Numbered from the stretch's first letter, positions 50,860-60,625 are shown. The stretch is 64,000 nucleotides of DNA from Geodermatophilus telluris (GCF_900102745.1 NZ_FMZF01000002.1:124001-188000); one strand, 5' to 3'. The notes: generated by a model not told the origin, from the letters alone. Translations and numbers: made by a program.

Positions 50860-53524
50860 GGCACGAACCGGCGGTCCCATCGACCTCCCGGTCGAGGACG
50901 TCGGCGCGTCACCCGTCACTCCTGGCCCCTCACCGACCCAGGACGGCGCGCTCTCGCCTCAGCCGGCAGACCAGCGACGTCGGAGCGCCCGTCGGATGCT
51001 CAGACCCGACGGACGGACGCACTACCGCGCTCTGGCCGTCGCGGACGTGGACCTCGACAGGGGAACTGCCTCACCCCGCCCGCCGGTCATCGGTCCGGAG
51101 CACCAACCGGAGGGCGTCCACGCACTCGTGTGGCTGCACGGCCATCCCATCGGAGAACTGACCCTCCCCGGGGATCCGCAGACGCTCCTGCCCGGCCTGC
51201 CCGGTGTGGCTGCTCGGGAGCTGGCCACTGCCGTGGACGCGCACCTCCTGCGTGATGCGCTCGCCACGTGCGGGGGGCTGGAACGCGCCCGCTCCCGCGG
51301 ACTCCACTCCATCCCCCACCCGAGAGAGACCCTGGACACCTCGCAGATCACCGTGGCCGTCTGTACCCGCGACCGGCCGGAGGACCTGCGTCGCTGCCTC
51401 GCTGCCATCCAGCTCCTCGAGCCGGCACCCGCAGCCGTCCTGGTCGTCGACAACGGGTCCGCCGACGACCGGACCCGCCGGGTGGTCGAGGCGTTCGGTC
51501 TCTCGTGCGTCCGCGAGCCGCGGCTGGGCCTGGACTGGGCGCGCAACCGTGCCCTCCTCGAGGCCAGGACCGGGATCGTCGCCTTCACCGACGACGACGT
51601 CCTCGTGCACCCCCGGTGGATCGCGGGCATCGCGAGGGCCTTCACCGAGGAGCCCGGGGCCGTGGGGGTCACCGGTCTCGTCGCGCCGGCGGAGCTGGCG
51701 ACACCGGCTCAGGTGCTGTTCGAGGCGTACGGGGGCTTCGGCCGTGGCTACGCACGGCAGTGGATGTCGGTCGCGGTCGAGACGGGTGAGGTGGCGGCGC
51801 GGGTCCACCCGGGCACCGGCGGTGCGGGTACCGGGGCGAACATGGCGGTCCGTCGCGAGGAGACGCTGGCGCTCGGGGGGTTCGATCCTGCGCTCGACGT
51901 CGGTACGCCGACCGGCGGCGGGGGGGATCTGGAGATGTACTTCCGCGTGCTGGCCGCCGGCCACCTGCTCGTGTACGAACCCTCGGCTGCGGTCTACCAC
52001 GTGCACCGGCGCACCGAGTCCCAGCTCCTGCGGCAGATGAGGGGGCACGGCACCGGGACCTACAGCATCTTCGCGGGGGCGGCACTCCGGTACGGCAAGG
52101 TGCAGGCCGGTGAGTTCCTGGCGTTCGCTCTGTGGTGGGCGCTGCACCGGCACCTCAGAGCCCACGTCGGGCAACTGCTCCGCCGCCGACCGCTGCCCTG
52201 GGCGCTCGACCGTGCCGAGACCCGCGGCATGTGCGCCGCGGTGCTCGGCCGCTACTACACCCGCGCCCGGAGGCAGGCCGTCCAGCAGCAGGGCGAGAAC
52301 CCGGACGAGCCGCGAGCTCCTGCTCTCGTCCGGCCCCGGGCCCGCAGGACTCGAGACCACACGCCCGACCCGGTCGTCACCGTCGACCTCGCCCGTGACG
52401 GCGGTGAGAGCGCCCTCCGACAGGGGTCTCCGGTCGGTGACAGCCGGGCTCGCCGCGTCCGCCTCGTCGTCGAGCGGAACGGGGTCGCGCAGGCGCACCT
52501 CGTGGTCAGGACCGGTGGATCCCCCCTGACGCCGTCGCGGCTGCGGTGGAGTCTGGTCCAACGCCTTGGACCGGCCGTCCTCGAACCCGGGGCGGTGTGG
52601 CAGGAGCCTCCGGGACCACGGGCCCGTCGTGGCTCGGGCAGCGACGCGGTCGCCCCTCACGTGCAGATCGTCGTCGTGTCCGACGGCGCGGAGGTGCACG
52701 GACGACCGGCGCTGGACGCGGTGTCGGCACAATCTGATCTCATCGGTGCGAGCGTCACGTACGGTGACTCCCCGGGTGCCGCCCGACCGGGCGAGCACGG
52801 CCGGGTCCGGCGTCACACCATGGCGGGTGACGGTGGTGCACAGCCGGCGGAGGAGGTGCTGGTCCTCCTGCGCAGCGACCTCCTCGTCGCTCCCGGGTGG
52901 TTGCAGGAACTGCTCGTTCCGCTCGCGGACCCGGGTGTCGCAGTGGTCACCGGCCGTGTGCTCCCCGCTGGGCAGAGCGGCACCTACGCCCAGTGGCGGG
53001 ACTACCAGGACGTGCTCGACCGCGGGCCCCACCGGGCGGTGTTCGACGGCGACTGGCTGCGCTCGTCCCGGGGTCCTGCTCGGCTGTGGGAGATCGGCAC
53101 GTTGGCGAACGCCGCCGTCCGGTGTTCGGCGTTGTCCCGACTCCCGTCCGTCGCCGGTCCGGCTGCCCTGACGGGAGCCGTCGTCAGCGAGGACTTCTTC
53201 TACCGGGTCCTGCACGCCGGCGGGCGCATCGCGTACGCGCCTGCCGCCGTCGCCCGCCGCGTCGCCGCCCCTGCGGACCGGACCTCGGTGCGTGCGGAGG
53301 TCGCGTCAGCGGCGACCGCGCACGTGGCCTCACTGCTCAACGTCGTCGTGGAGCACCGGGATCTTCGGGGGCTGGTGCGACTCGGTGTCGTGCTGCCCCG
53401 TCAGCGCCTGCGCAGGATCTGGCACGTCCTCCGGGGCAGGGACGACATCCCGGCTGACCTCGTCGTCGCGGACCTGGCCGGTCTGGTGCGCGGACTCGCG
53501 TGGTGGAGATGGCGGGCGGGATGA
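50849..53524 (+). CDS. tandem two-domain GT2 glycosyltransferase
   Basis: An 891-residue protein from ATG 50849, overlapping the pseudogene end. Domain 1 (about 165-480) is a full GT2: QITVAVCTRDRPEDLRRCLAAI, VLVVDNGSADDRTR, FTDDDVLVHPRWI and GTGANMAVRREETLALGGFDPALDVG. Domain 2 (about 610-850) has a GT2 outline: HVQIVVVSDG, EEVLVLLRSDLLVAPGWLQELL, WEIGTLANAAVRCSAL and ALTGAVVSEDFFYRVLHAGGRIAY, but the nucleotide-binding and DxD residues are weak, so it may be inactive or of changed specificity. It overlaps the ABC permease gene by 4 bp. Confidence 0.87.
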   Translation: MPPEARTGGPIDLPVEDVGASPVTPGPSPTQDGALSPQPADQRRRSARRMLRPDGRTHYRALAVADVDLDRGTASPRPPVIGPEHQPEGVHALVWLHGHPIGELTLPGDPQTLLPGLPGVAARELATAVDAHLLRDALATCGGLERARSRGLHSIPHPRETLDTSQITVAVCTRDRPEDLRRCLAAIQLLEPAPAAVLVVDNGSADDRTRRVVEAFGLSCVREPRLGLDWARNRALLEARTGIVAFTDDDVLVHPRWIAGIARAFTEEPGAVGVTGLVAPAELATPAQVLFEAYGGFGRGYARQWMSVAVETGEVAARVHPGTGGAGTGANMAVRREETLALGGFDPALDVGTPTGGGGDLEMYFRVLAAGHLLVYEPSAAVYHVHRRTESQLLRQMRGHGTGTYSIFAGAALRYGKVQAGEFLAFALWWALHRHLRAHVGQLLRRRPLPWALDRAETRGMCAAVLGRYYTRARRQAVQQQGENPDEPRAPALVRPRARRTRDHTPDPVVTVDLARDGGESALRQGSPVGDSRARRVRLVVERNGVAQAHLVVRTGGSPLTPSRLRWSLVQRLGPAVLEPGAVWQEPPGPRARRGSGSDAVAPHVQIVVVSDGAEVHGRPALDAVSAQSDLIGASVTYGDSPGAARPGEHGRVRRHTMAGDGGAQPAEEVLVLLRSDLLVAPGWLQELLVPLADPGVAVVTGRVLPAGQSGTYAQWRDYQDVLDRGPHRAVFDGDWLRSSRGPARLWEIGTLANAAVRCSALSRLPSVAGPAALTGAVVSEDFFYRVLHAGGRIAYAPAAVARRVAAPADRTSVRAEVASAATAHVASLLNVVVEHRDLRGLVRLGVVLPRQRLRRIWHVLRGRDDIPADLVVADLAGLVRGLAWWRWRAG

Positions 53525-54333
53525 CGGGCGGACCGCTCGCCTGGGCGCTGAGGACCGGAGGGGTCCCGGTCCCCCGGTCGCGTGCCGTGCAGGTGACGCT
53601 CCACCTGACCGCGCGCGAGTTCCGCATCCGCTACCAGGCCGCCTTCTTCGGGTGGCTCTGGGCACTGGCGCCCGCCGTGGCGCGCTTCCTCGTCCTCGGG
53701 CTGGTCTTCTCGGCGCTCGTCGCGGGTGGTGGTCCCGACTACCTGGCGGAACTCGCCGTCGGCGTCCTCGCCTGGAACTGGTTCTCCGCGGGAGTGTCGG
53801 CCTCGGGGAGGAGCGCGGTCGACCGTCGCGACCTGCTGGGCCACCCGACTCTCCCGCGGGAGGTGGTCCCGGCGGTGAGCGTGCTGACGGACGCCTTCGA
53901 CTACTTCGCAGCTCTCCCGGTCCTGCTCCTGGTCGTCTGGCTGGACACCGGCACGCTGCCCGTCACCTCCGTCCTGCTGCCCACCCTGCTGGTCCTCCAG
54001 GGTCTGCTCATCCTCGGTCTGGGCATGGCCGCGTCCGTGGCCGACGTGTACTGGCGGGATGCCCGCCTCGCCGTCGACCTCGTCCTCTCCCTCGGCTTCT
54101 TCGTGACCCCCGTCTTCTACACGGCACAGGCGCTCGCCGACGAGGGGCTGGCTGCACTGGCGTCCTGGAACCCGATGGCCGGCCTGATCAGCGCTCAGCG
54201 GCAGCTCCTCGTCGAGGGAGTCGTACCGCCGGTGACGGACCTCCTGCCCCTCACGGCGGTGTGCGTGGTCGTGTTCCTCTCCGGCTGGATCGTCTACCGC
54301 CGTCACGCACCGACCTTCCTGGACCAGCTGTGA
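53521..54333 (+). CDS. ABC transporter permease for polysaccharide export (Wzm-like)
   Basis: A 270-residue ABC-2 family permease with six helices. After a short tail comes VTLHLTAREFRIRYQAAFFGWLWALAPAVARFLVLGLVF, the classic Wzm start, then VLAWNWFSAGVSASGRS, DVYWRDARLAVDLVLSLGFFVTPVFY and SWNPMAGLISAQRQLLV. It exports a lipid-linked finished chain with the ATPase just downstream. Overlaps both neighbours by 4 bp (ATGA and GTGA). Confidence 0.92.
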   Translation: MTGGPLAWALRTGGVPVPRSRAVQVTLHLTAREFRIRYQAAFFGWLWALAPAVARFLVLGLVFSALVAGGGPDYLAELAVGVLAWNWFSAGVSASGRSAVDRRDLLGHPTLPREVVPAVSVLTDAFDYFAALPVLLLVVWLDTGTLPVTSVLLPTLLVLQGLLILGLGMAASVADVYWRDARLAVDLVLSLGFFVTPVFYTAQALADEGLAALASWNPMAGLISAQRQLLVEGVVPPVTDLLPLTAVCVVVFLSGWIVYRRHAPTFLDQL

Positions 54334-55517
54334 CCGAGCCGGTCCTGGTCCTCGACCGGGTGGGGAAGCGCTTCCGGCGTGGCCGAGCCCGCTCACTGCG
54401 TGAGCGCTTCACCCGCCCCACCGCCGCACCCCGCTGGGTCCAGGTGCTCGACGACGTGAGCCTGAGTGTCCGGCCGGGCCAGGTGGTCGGAGTCGTGGGG
54501 CGCAACGGCGGCGGCAAGTCGACCTTGCTGCGCATCGCCAGTGGGCTCACCACACCCACCAGCGGCACGGTCCGCAGGCGCGCGGCGGTCTCCGGCCTGC
54601 TCACCCTCAATGCCTCTGCGAGCGGCGAGCTGTCCGGGGCGGACAACGCCGTCACGGCGGCTGTCCTCGCCGGCCTGAGCCCCGCCGAGGCCCGGCGGCG
54701 GCTGCCCGACATCCGGGACTTCGCCGAACTGAACGACGCAACGCTCCACGAGCCGTTGCGGACCTACAGCGACGGGATGAAGCTCCGCCTCGCCTTCGCC
54801 GCGGTGGCCGTCACCCGGCCGGACCTGCTCCTGATCGACGAGGTCATCGCAGTCGGGGACCTGTCCTTCCAGGAGAAGTGCCTGACCCACGTCGAGGGCC
54901 TGCGCGACCGTGGCTCCGCGGTCCTCGTCGTGTCGCACGTCATGAGCCAGTTGCGGCGGTTGGCCACGGACGCCGTGTGGCTGCGCTCCGGCCGCGTCCA
55001 CGCGCGCGGGACCGCGGCCGAGGTGATGGACGCCTACGAACGGTCCATGGACGAGCGCGCAGGACCTCCCGTCCCCCTCGCGTCCGGTGGCTACCGGAAG
55101 GGGACGGGTCAGGTCCTCATCACGTCGATCACCTGCACGGGCACCCAGGACACAGGACCCGGGACCACCGCCCTGGGAGGCGGGCTGTCCGTGGCAGTCG
55201 AGTACCGGCGTCAGGTGCCGGCGGACTCGGCTCACTTCGGGGTCTCCCTGCGGCGGGCGGGCACGGACACCGCTCTCCTGGACCTGACGACGGACGGGAG
55301 TGGCGCCGGCGCTGTCCCGCTCCACGATGACGGTCGGGTGGTCCTGACGGTGGACCGGCTGGACCTCGAGCCCGGCACCTACTGGGTCGACGCGGGGATC
55401 TACGCCACCGACTGGGAGGTGCCCTTCGACTACTGCTGGGACGCGACCCAGGTCCGCGTCCTGGGGGTCCCGTCCCACGGGCCGGTACAACCGCCGCACC
55501 GGTGGGCCGTCGGGTGA
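54330..55517 (+). CDS. ABC transporter ATPase with C-terminal carbohydrate-binding domain (Wzt-like)
   Basis: A 395-residue protein, GTG 54330. Residues 1-245 are the ATPase: Walker A GRNGGGKST (57-65), signature region TYSDGMKLRLAF, Walker B LLLIDEVIAVGD and the H-loop VVSHV. Residues about 260-395 are a beta-sandwich (VLITSITCTGTQDTGPG ... LDLEPGTYWVDAGIYA), as in Wzt proteins that read the non-reducing end of the O-polysaccharide before export. Works with the permease upstream. Confidence 0.93.
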   Translation: MTEPVLVLDRVGKRFRRGRARSLRERFTRPTAAPRWVQVLDDVSLSVRPGQVVGVVGRNGGGKSTLLRIASGLTTPTSGTVRRRAAVSGLLTLNASASGELSGADNAVTAAVLAGLSPAEARRRLPDIRDFAELNDATLHEPLRTYSDGMKLRLAFAAVAVTRPDLLLIDEVIAVGDLSFQEKCLTHVEGLRDRGSAVLVVSHVMSQLRRLATDAVWLRSGRVHARGTAAEVMDAYERSMDERAGPPVPLASGGYRKGTGQVLITSITCTGTQDTGPGTTALGGGLSVAVEYRRQVPADSAHFGVSLRRAGTDTALLDLTTDGSGAGAVPLHDDGRVVLTVDRLDLEPGTYWVDAGIYATDWEVPFDYCWDATQVRVLGVPSHGPVQPPHRWAVG

Positions 55518-55579
55518 ACGGTGCCGTCGGACCACGCCGAGCGAGGTCACCCCGGGAGCCGTCGTCGGAGGAGACTACG

Positions 55580-56785
55580 GTGACGACGGGGGAGCCCGAG
55601 ACGCCTCAATCGCGAGACGCCACGGAACCCTATGCGCGGGTCCTCCACATCGACGTGGACACCCCGGACTGGTCCCTGGTGGCGAGCCGGCGTCGCTCGA
55701 GGACGTTCTTCGTCCTCTGGCGCGCGGAATGCGCGGTGGGGCACGTCTGGGTCGACGAACGCGACGACCCGACACCGGCCGTGCAGCGGGCCCTGGTCAC
55801 GGCGCCTCGGGCCCCCGCCGTCGCAGGTCCCGTCACGCCGCCGAGCACGGTCAGCGTCGTCATCTGCACCCGTGACCGGCCGGGTGCGCTGGTGCGCTGT
55901 CTGGCGAGCTTCGGTAACCAGAGCCGCCGTCCCGACGAGGTCATCGTGGTGGACAACGCATCGCGCGCCGCAGCGGAGACACAGGCCGCGACGCTGGCCG
56001 CAGGTGCCACCTACATCCGGGAAGACAGACCCGGACTCGACATCGCCCGCAACACGGGCATGCTGGCGGCGAGATCACAGGTCGTCGCATACACGGACGA
56101 CGACACGGAGTTGCACCCCCGATGGCTCGAGTGCCTCGTCGGCGCGTTCTCGGAGGACCACGTCGTCGCCGTGACGGGTCTGGTCCTCCCCGCGGAGCTC
56201 GACACGGAACCACAGTGGCTCTTCGAGCGGGACTGGGGGTTCGGCAAGGGGTACCTCACCCGAGACTTCGACGAGGTGTTCTACGAGGACACCCGGACGA
56301 GGGGCTGCCCCGCGTGGGAGGTGGGCGCAGGCGCGAACATGGCGTTCCGTGCGTCTGTCGTCGACAGGGTCGGGCTCTTCGACGAGCGGCTCGACGTCGG
56401 GGCGGCCGGGTGCTCCGGCGACTCGGAGTACTGGTACAGGATCCTCGCGGACGGCGGCACCTGCCGGTACGAGCCGTCGGCGATCGTCTACCACCACCAC
56501 CGACGGGATCTCGAGGGGCTGGCCCGTCAGCTGCGGTACTACATGCGCGGCCACGCGGCCGCCCTCCTGGTGCAGTACGAGCGGACCGGCGATCGGGGCA
56601 ACCTCCGGCGCCTGGTCCTGAGCCTCCCCGCCTGGTACCTGCGCCTGGTCGCCCATCGCATCTGCGGGCGCACGGACGCACCCACGACCGCCCTGCTCCC
56701 GCAGGTCCTCGGACTCCTCTCCGGCGTCGCCTTCTACCTGCGTCGTTCACCCCTCGTCCCCCGGGTTCTCCGACATGGCGGGTAG
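55580..56785 (+). CDS. GT2 glycosyltransferase
   Basis: A 401-residue protein. GTG 55580 is chosen because GGAGGAG sits 6 nt upstream; GTG 55514 (GTGA overlap with the ATPase gene) is the alternative. Motifs: STVSVVICTRDRPGALVRCLASF, VIVVDNASRAAAE, AYTDDDTELHPRWLE, AGANMAFRASVVDRVGLFDERLDVG and CSGDSEYWYRIL. Its domain layout is close to domain 1 of the tandem enzyme at 50849, so the two probably arose by duplication. It ends in TAG. Confidence 0.9.
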   Translation: MTTGEPETPQSRDATEPYARVLHIDVDTPDWSLVASRRRSRTFFVLWRAECAVGHVWVDERDDPTPAVQRALVTAPRAPAVAGPVTPPSTVSVVICTRDRPGALVRCLASFGNQSRRPDEVIVVDNASRAAAETQAATLAAGATYIREDRPGLDIARNTGMLAARSQVVAYTDDDTELHPRWLECLVGAFSEDHVVAVTGLVLPAELDTEPQWLFERDWGFGKGYLTRDFDEVFYEDTRTRGCPAWEVGAGANMAFRASVVDRVGLFDERLDVGAAGCSGDSEYWYRILADGGTCRYEPSAIVYHHHRRDLEGLARQLRYYMRGHAAALLVQYERTGDRGNLRRLVLSLPAWYLRLVAHRICGRTDAPTTALLPQVLGLLSGVAFYLRRSPLVPRVLRHGG

Positions 56786-57755
56786 CGGACCGGCGCCGGG
56801 GGTGACGGTCGTCATCCCGACCAGGGATCGGCGGCGGCTCCTGATGCGGACCCTCACGTCGGTGCTGGCACAGGTCGACGTCCCGCTCCACGTACTCGTC
56901 GTCGACGACGGCAGCACCGACGGGACCGCGGATGCGGTCGACGCGCTGCACTCACCCGCGGTGAGCCTGGTACGCCACGAGCAGAGCCTCGGGGTCTCCC
57001 GGGCCCGGAACTCGGGCCTCGCGGATGCAGACACGCCCTTCGTGGCCTTCACTGACGACGACGACCTCTGGGCTCCCACGAAGCTGCGGGACCAGTTGGC
57101 CGGCCTGGACTCGTTCCCCGCGGCCCGCTGGTCCTGCACGGACGCCGTGCACATCGACGGACGCCTCCACGTGATCACCTATGCCGAGGCTCCACCGTCC
57201 GGTGACGTGGCTGCCGTCATGACGCGTCGCATGGCCGTGCCCGGTGGCGGATCAGGGGTCCTGGTGCGGACGTCACTCGCCCGCTGCGTCGGGGGGTTCG
57301 ACCCGGACTTCTCGATCCTCGCGGACTGGGACTTCTACCTCCGGCTGGCACTGTGCTCACCGGTGGCTGCGGTACACGCCCCTCTCGTCGGTTACTACGT
57401 GCACGCCGACAGCATGTACCACGATCCGCTCGGCCTGGCCGACGAACTCGACCGGCTCCGCCAGAAGTACTCGCACCCGGTCCCCCTGTGCTCCGGTTCC
57501 CGGATCAGGAGGGTGCAGTTCTCGCCGGACCTGCCACGGTGGTACGTGCGGTCGGCTGCCATGGCGTACGCGCAGGGCGACGTGAGAGCAGCACTGAGGA
57601 TCTTGAGGGACGGCGCTCGGAGCGCTGGCGGGTGGTCGATCGCCGGACGACTGCTCGGGCGCATCGTGCGGAGGGCCGGTCGTCGTCTGGGGACTGCGCC
57701 CGACGAAGGTGCGCCCGCCCGGTGGGTGCCCTTCGAGAAGTGGCCCCACGTCTGA
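56775..57755 (+). CDS. GT2 glycosyltransferase
   Basis: A 326-residue GT-A enzyme, ATG 56775, overlapping the previous gene by 11 bp. GVTVVIPTRDRRRLLMRTLTSVLAQ, VLVVDDGSTDGTADAV, VSRARNSGLADADTPFVAFTDDDDLWAPTKL and FSILADWDFYLRLAL are all typical. The metal site is in TDDDD. It carries a C-terminal Arg-rich amphipathic stretch that may bind the membrane. Last gene of the ABC-exporter operon. Confidence 0.92.
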   Translation: MAGSGPAPGVTVVIPTRDRRRLLMRTLTSVLAQVDVPLHVLVVDDGSTDGTADAVDALHSPAVSLVRHEQSLGVSRARNSGLADADTPFVAFTDDDDLWAPTKLRDQLAGLDSFPAARWSCTDAVHIDGRLHVITYAEAPPSGDVAAVMTRRMAVPGGGSGVLVRTSLARCVGGFDPDFSILADWDFYLRLALCSPVAAVHAPLVGYYVHADSMYHDPLGLADELDRLRQKYSHPVPLCSGSRIRRVQFSPDLPRWYVRSAAMAYAQGDVRAALRILRDGARSAGGWSIAGRLLGRIVRRAGRRLGTAPDEGAPARWVPFEKWPHV

Positions 57756-58161
57756 CCGGTCGGGTGACGGGCGACGCTGGCGTGCTCGTGGGCGTCGGCG
57801 GTGGTGTCCGTGGCGCTGCGCCTGACCGGCGGAGCGCGGCGTCGCGGGACTCGACCGCGAGGGTGTCCGGCTCACCTCCTCGCCCGAGCTGCAGAAGCCG
57901 CGTCCCCACGGGCGAGCCGACGCCTGACGATCATCAGCCGACGGTCACGCGGACTGCTCCGTGGTCTCCGCCGGCTCCGGGACCGGCGACGACGTCCGCG
58001 GTCCACCTCCCGGCAGATGGGTCCCTGTCACCGCCACGCGGACCGAGTCGGCTGCTGTGCCGACAGCCGCGGGAGGTCCTCGGCCACCTCGAGGTGCACA
58101 GCTCCGCTCCGGTCTCATCACGCCCACGCCGGCGGCAGGGAGCCGATGGGGTGGACGGCTC
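57756..58161. other. 406-bp gap before galE without a convincing gene
   Basis: No open frame here shows a family motif or a ribosome site. The last 15 bp hold the galE -10 box. The rest looks non-coding or decayed. Confidence 0.5.
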
Positions 58162-58167
58162 TAGGGT
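58162..58167 (+). promoter_or_regulatory. -10 box of a leaderless galE promoter
   Basis: TAGGGT 7 nt before ATG 58175; no ribosome site is present, which agrees with leaderless translation. The same arrangement precedes the galE remnant at 19817. Confidence 0.5.
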
Positions 58168-58174
58168 GCGGCGC

Positions 58175-59236
58175 ATGTCGTGGCTGGTCACCGGAGGCGC
58201 CGGGTACATCGGGGGACACGTCGTCGCTGCGATGAGGGAGGGTGGGGAGTCGGTCGTCGTGCTGGACGACCTCTCCAGCGGGGACCCCGGACGGGTGCCC
58301 GACGGCGTGCCCCTGGTCACCGGGGACCTGCTGGATGCCGTGCTCCTCCGGCGGACGATCCGTGATCACGAGGTCGGCGGCGTGGTGCACATCGCGGCCA
58401 AGAAGCAGGTCGAGGAGTCGGTGCGGCGACCGCTGTTCTACTACCGGCAGAACGTCGAGGGTCTCCGCGTGCTGCTCGACGAGGTGTCCGAGGCCGGTGT
58501 GAGCTCCTTCGTCTTCTCGTCCAGCGCAGCCGTCTACGGGGCCCCGGACGTCGACGTCGTCGACGAGGACACGGACTGTCGGCCGGTGAACCCGTACGGG
58601 CGGACCAAGCTGGTCGGTGAACACATGATCGAGGAGGTCGGAGCCGTCACCGGCCTGCGGTACGTCAACCTGCGCTACTTCAACGTCGCGGGGGCCGCCG
58701 AGCCGACCCTGGCCGACCGAGGGGTGTCGAACCTCGTCCCGATGGTGTTCCGGCAACTGGCCGCGCGGAGGCCACCGCGGATCTTCGGGAACGACTACGA
58801 CACCCCGGACGGCACCTGCGTGCGTGACTTCATCCACGTGGCGGACGTCGCGTCTGCCCACGTGGCCGCTGCAGACGCCCTCGCCGGGGGACGGGTCCGC
58901 GGGCTCACCGCCAACATCGGTCGGGGGGAGGGCGTCTCGGTGCAGGACATGGTCTCCACCATCAGAACCGTCACGGGAACCGCTGCGGAGGCATGGTCGA
59001 ACCCGGTCGTGGAGCCGCGGCGGCCGGGTGATCCGGCGCGCGTGGTGGCGTCGGCGGACCGGATCCGGGACGTGCTCGGCTGGCGGGCCCGCTGGGACGT
59101 CGAGGCCATGGTGCGGTCCGCGTGGGAGGGGTGGGCCGCGAGCTCAGGGGCCGGCGACCTCCGCCAGGTGCCGGTGGAGGCGCCCGCCGGTCCGGCGGCG
59201 AAACCGGTCCGAGCCGACGGGCGCGGCGGGGACTGA
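58175..59236 (+). CDS. galE: UDP-glucose 4-epimerase
   Basis: A 353-residue extended SDR enzyme: WLVTGGAGYIGGHVV (NAD site), VLDDLSSGDPGRVP, VVHIAAKKQVEESVRRP, FSSSAAVYGAPD (catalytic Ser), NPYGRTKLVGE (YxxxK), LRYFNVAGA and DTPDGTCVRDFIHVADVASAHVAA. It interconverts UDP-glucose and UDP-galactose (or the N-acetyl forms), supplying a sugar for the polysaccharide. Length is normal. Leaderless start at ATG 58175. It shares a near-identical start with the remnant at 19817. Confidence 0.93.
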   Translation: MSWLVTGGAGYIGGHVVAAMREGGESVVVLDDLSSGDPGRVPDGVPLVTGDLLDAVLLRRTIRDHEVGGVVHIAAKKQVEESVRRPLFYYRQNVEGLRVLLDEVSEAGVSSFVFSSSAAVYGAPDVDVVDEDTDCRPVNPYGRTKLVGEHMIEEVGAVTGLRYVNLRYFNVAGAAEPTLADRGVSNLVPMVFRQLAARRPPRIFGNDYDTPDGTCVRDFIHVADVASAHVAAADALAGGRVRGLTANIGRGEGVSVQDMVSTIRTVTGTAAEAWSNPVVEPRRPGDPARVVASADRIRDVLGWRARWDVEAMVRSAWEGWAASSGAGDLRQVPVEAPAGPAAKPVRADGRGGD

Positions 59237-59354
59237 GCGACGGGCGACTGAGCGGGTTCGTCACACGAGGCCGCACTGCCGCCAGAGCATCGGCGGCGGT
59301 CCGCTGGTGTCGCCCTCAGTCGGCGAGGTCTCCACCCTGCTCAGGCCGAGCCGG

Positions 59355-59370
59355 CCCGGAGCTGTCCGGG
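59355..59370. terminator. small hairpin between convergent galE and glycosyltransferase genes
   Basis: CCCGGA-GCTG-TCCGGG: a 6-bp stem with 4-nt loop, directly after the stop codon of the minus-strand glycosyltransferase. It may serve transcripts from either side. Confidence 0.4.
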
Positions 59371-59374
59371 AGGA

Positions 59375-60556
59375 TCAGGCGCACCGGCCGGTGATGGCCC
59401 TCAGGCGGGTGGACCACGAGTGTTCGTCGTACGGCAGCGGGTCCACCTCGTCCGGCGACGACACCAGCACCCGCAGCGTCGCCACAGCGAGCGCGTCGTC
59501 CTCCGGGAGTCTCACGACCCGGTCCGCCAGCTGCTCGGAGACCGGGATGCCGCGGACCGCGACCCGGAAGCCGGCAAGTGCGTTGAGGAGCTTCGCGGGC
59601 GTGATGGAACCGACCCTCGGACCGCGGTACGCGAGCAGGGCGACCCGCCAGTGCGAGATGCGCCGGGGCAGGTCCTCGATCGAGACCGCAGGCAGGAGGG
59701 TGACGCCGGCATCCGCCAACTGGCGACCCACCGCTGGGTCCTCGACCGGACCCACCGTCTCGACCCGGAGCCCTGCTCGGGCGGCCGCGCACAGCAGATC
59801 CACGTCCACCTCCCGGTGGAGCGCCCCGAACCACCCGATGACCTCCTCCCGCTGTGCGAGCGGTGTCCAGTCGTGCGCGAGGAACGGGTCGTCCACAGCG
59901 GGCGGGACGACCGCCACGGGACGGCCGAGACGCCTGCTCAGGCCGTCGGCCACGACCGGGTTGTCACTGACGACGCGCCAGTGAGCGGGCATCGCTCCTT
60001 CGGCTGACAGGACGGCCTTCGGCGGGTGGAAGGAGCGTGGTGCCTCCGCCCAGGAGACGACGGCGTCATACACGACTCGGGCTCCCCGCTCGGCCAGGCG
60101 GCGGGCGACCTCGAGGTAGGCGGTGCTGGGTACGTAGACCACCACGTCCACGGGTCGTCCACCGGACCGCGCGAGGATCCGCTCAGCCAGCACCCGTGCC
60201 CAGGCGCGCGGGAACAGCACGGCCAACGGGGACGGCGCCACGAGTCGGACGCCGCGCGGCACCGAGGACGGGACGGCGTGCTGGCGCTGCCCCCGCAGCC
60301 GTGACAGCGGAGTGAGGACCAGTTGACGCAGGCGCCGAGGCTGGCTCTCCACGAAGACCACGTCGGCACTGGTGGCGGCAGCCGCGGCGAGGCTGTGGTG
60401 GCGCTGCCACAGGTAGCCCCAACGGACGCTGGACAGGAACACGGTCACCGGTCGGGGCGTGTGCCCGATCTCCCGTGCGTCGTCCGACCTGTCCGAGGCG
60501 TCATCGCTGTCCGGTACCGATGTCATGTGGCTGAGTATTTCGATTGATGACTGCAA
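59375..60556 (-). CDS. GT-B glycosyltransferase
   Basis: A 393-residue protein. TTG 60556 is preferred because GGAGGGGG lies 6 nt upstream; ATG 60526 lacks any ribosome site. N-terminal VTVFLSSVRWGYLWQRHHSLAAAAATSADVVFVE, central VVYDAVVSWAEAP and VVSDNPVVADGLSRRL, C-terminal VIGWFGALHREVDVDLLCAAAR and the LLAYRGPRVGSITPAKLLNALAGFRVAVRG motif (E-x7-E replaced by a Pro-Ala-Lys type). It resembles enzymes that take a UDP-sugar in exopolysaccharide loci. Donor unknown. Confidence 0.82.
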   Translation of the reverse strand: MQSSIEILSHMTSVPDSDDASDRSDDAREIGHTPRPVTVFLSSVRWGYLWQRHHSLAAAAATSADVVFVESQPRRLRQLVLTPLSRLRGQRQHAVPSSVPRGVRLVAPSPLAVLFPRAWARVLAERILARSGGRPVDVVVYVPSTAYLEVARRLAERGARVVYDAVVSWAEAPRSFHPPKAVLSAEGAMPAHWRVVSDNPVVADGLSRRLGRPVAVVPPAVDDPFLAHDWTPLAQREEVIGWFGALHREVDVDLLCAAARAGLRVETVGPVEDPAVGRQLADAGVTLLPAVSIEDLPRRISHWRVALLAYRGPRVGSITPAKLLNALAGFRVAVRGIPVSEQLADRVVRLPEDDALAVATLRVLVSSPDEVDPLPYDEHSWSTRLRAITGRCA

Positions 60557-60625
60557 CTTCGTCCCCCTCCGTGGGGGGTGTCGCGTCCTTCCGGCATTCC
60601 CGGAGTCGGAGTCCGGGCGCCCGCC

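Noticed and set aside
57353..58174. N-terminal extension of galE upstream of ATG 58175
   Set aside because: The extension overlaps the GT2 gene and is low-complexity; the NAD-binding motif begins directly at ATG 58175, where a leaderless -10 box sits.
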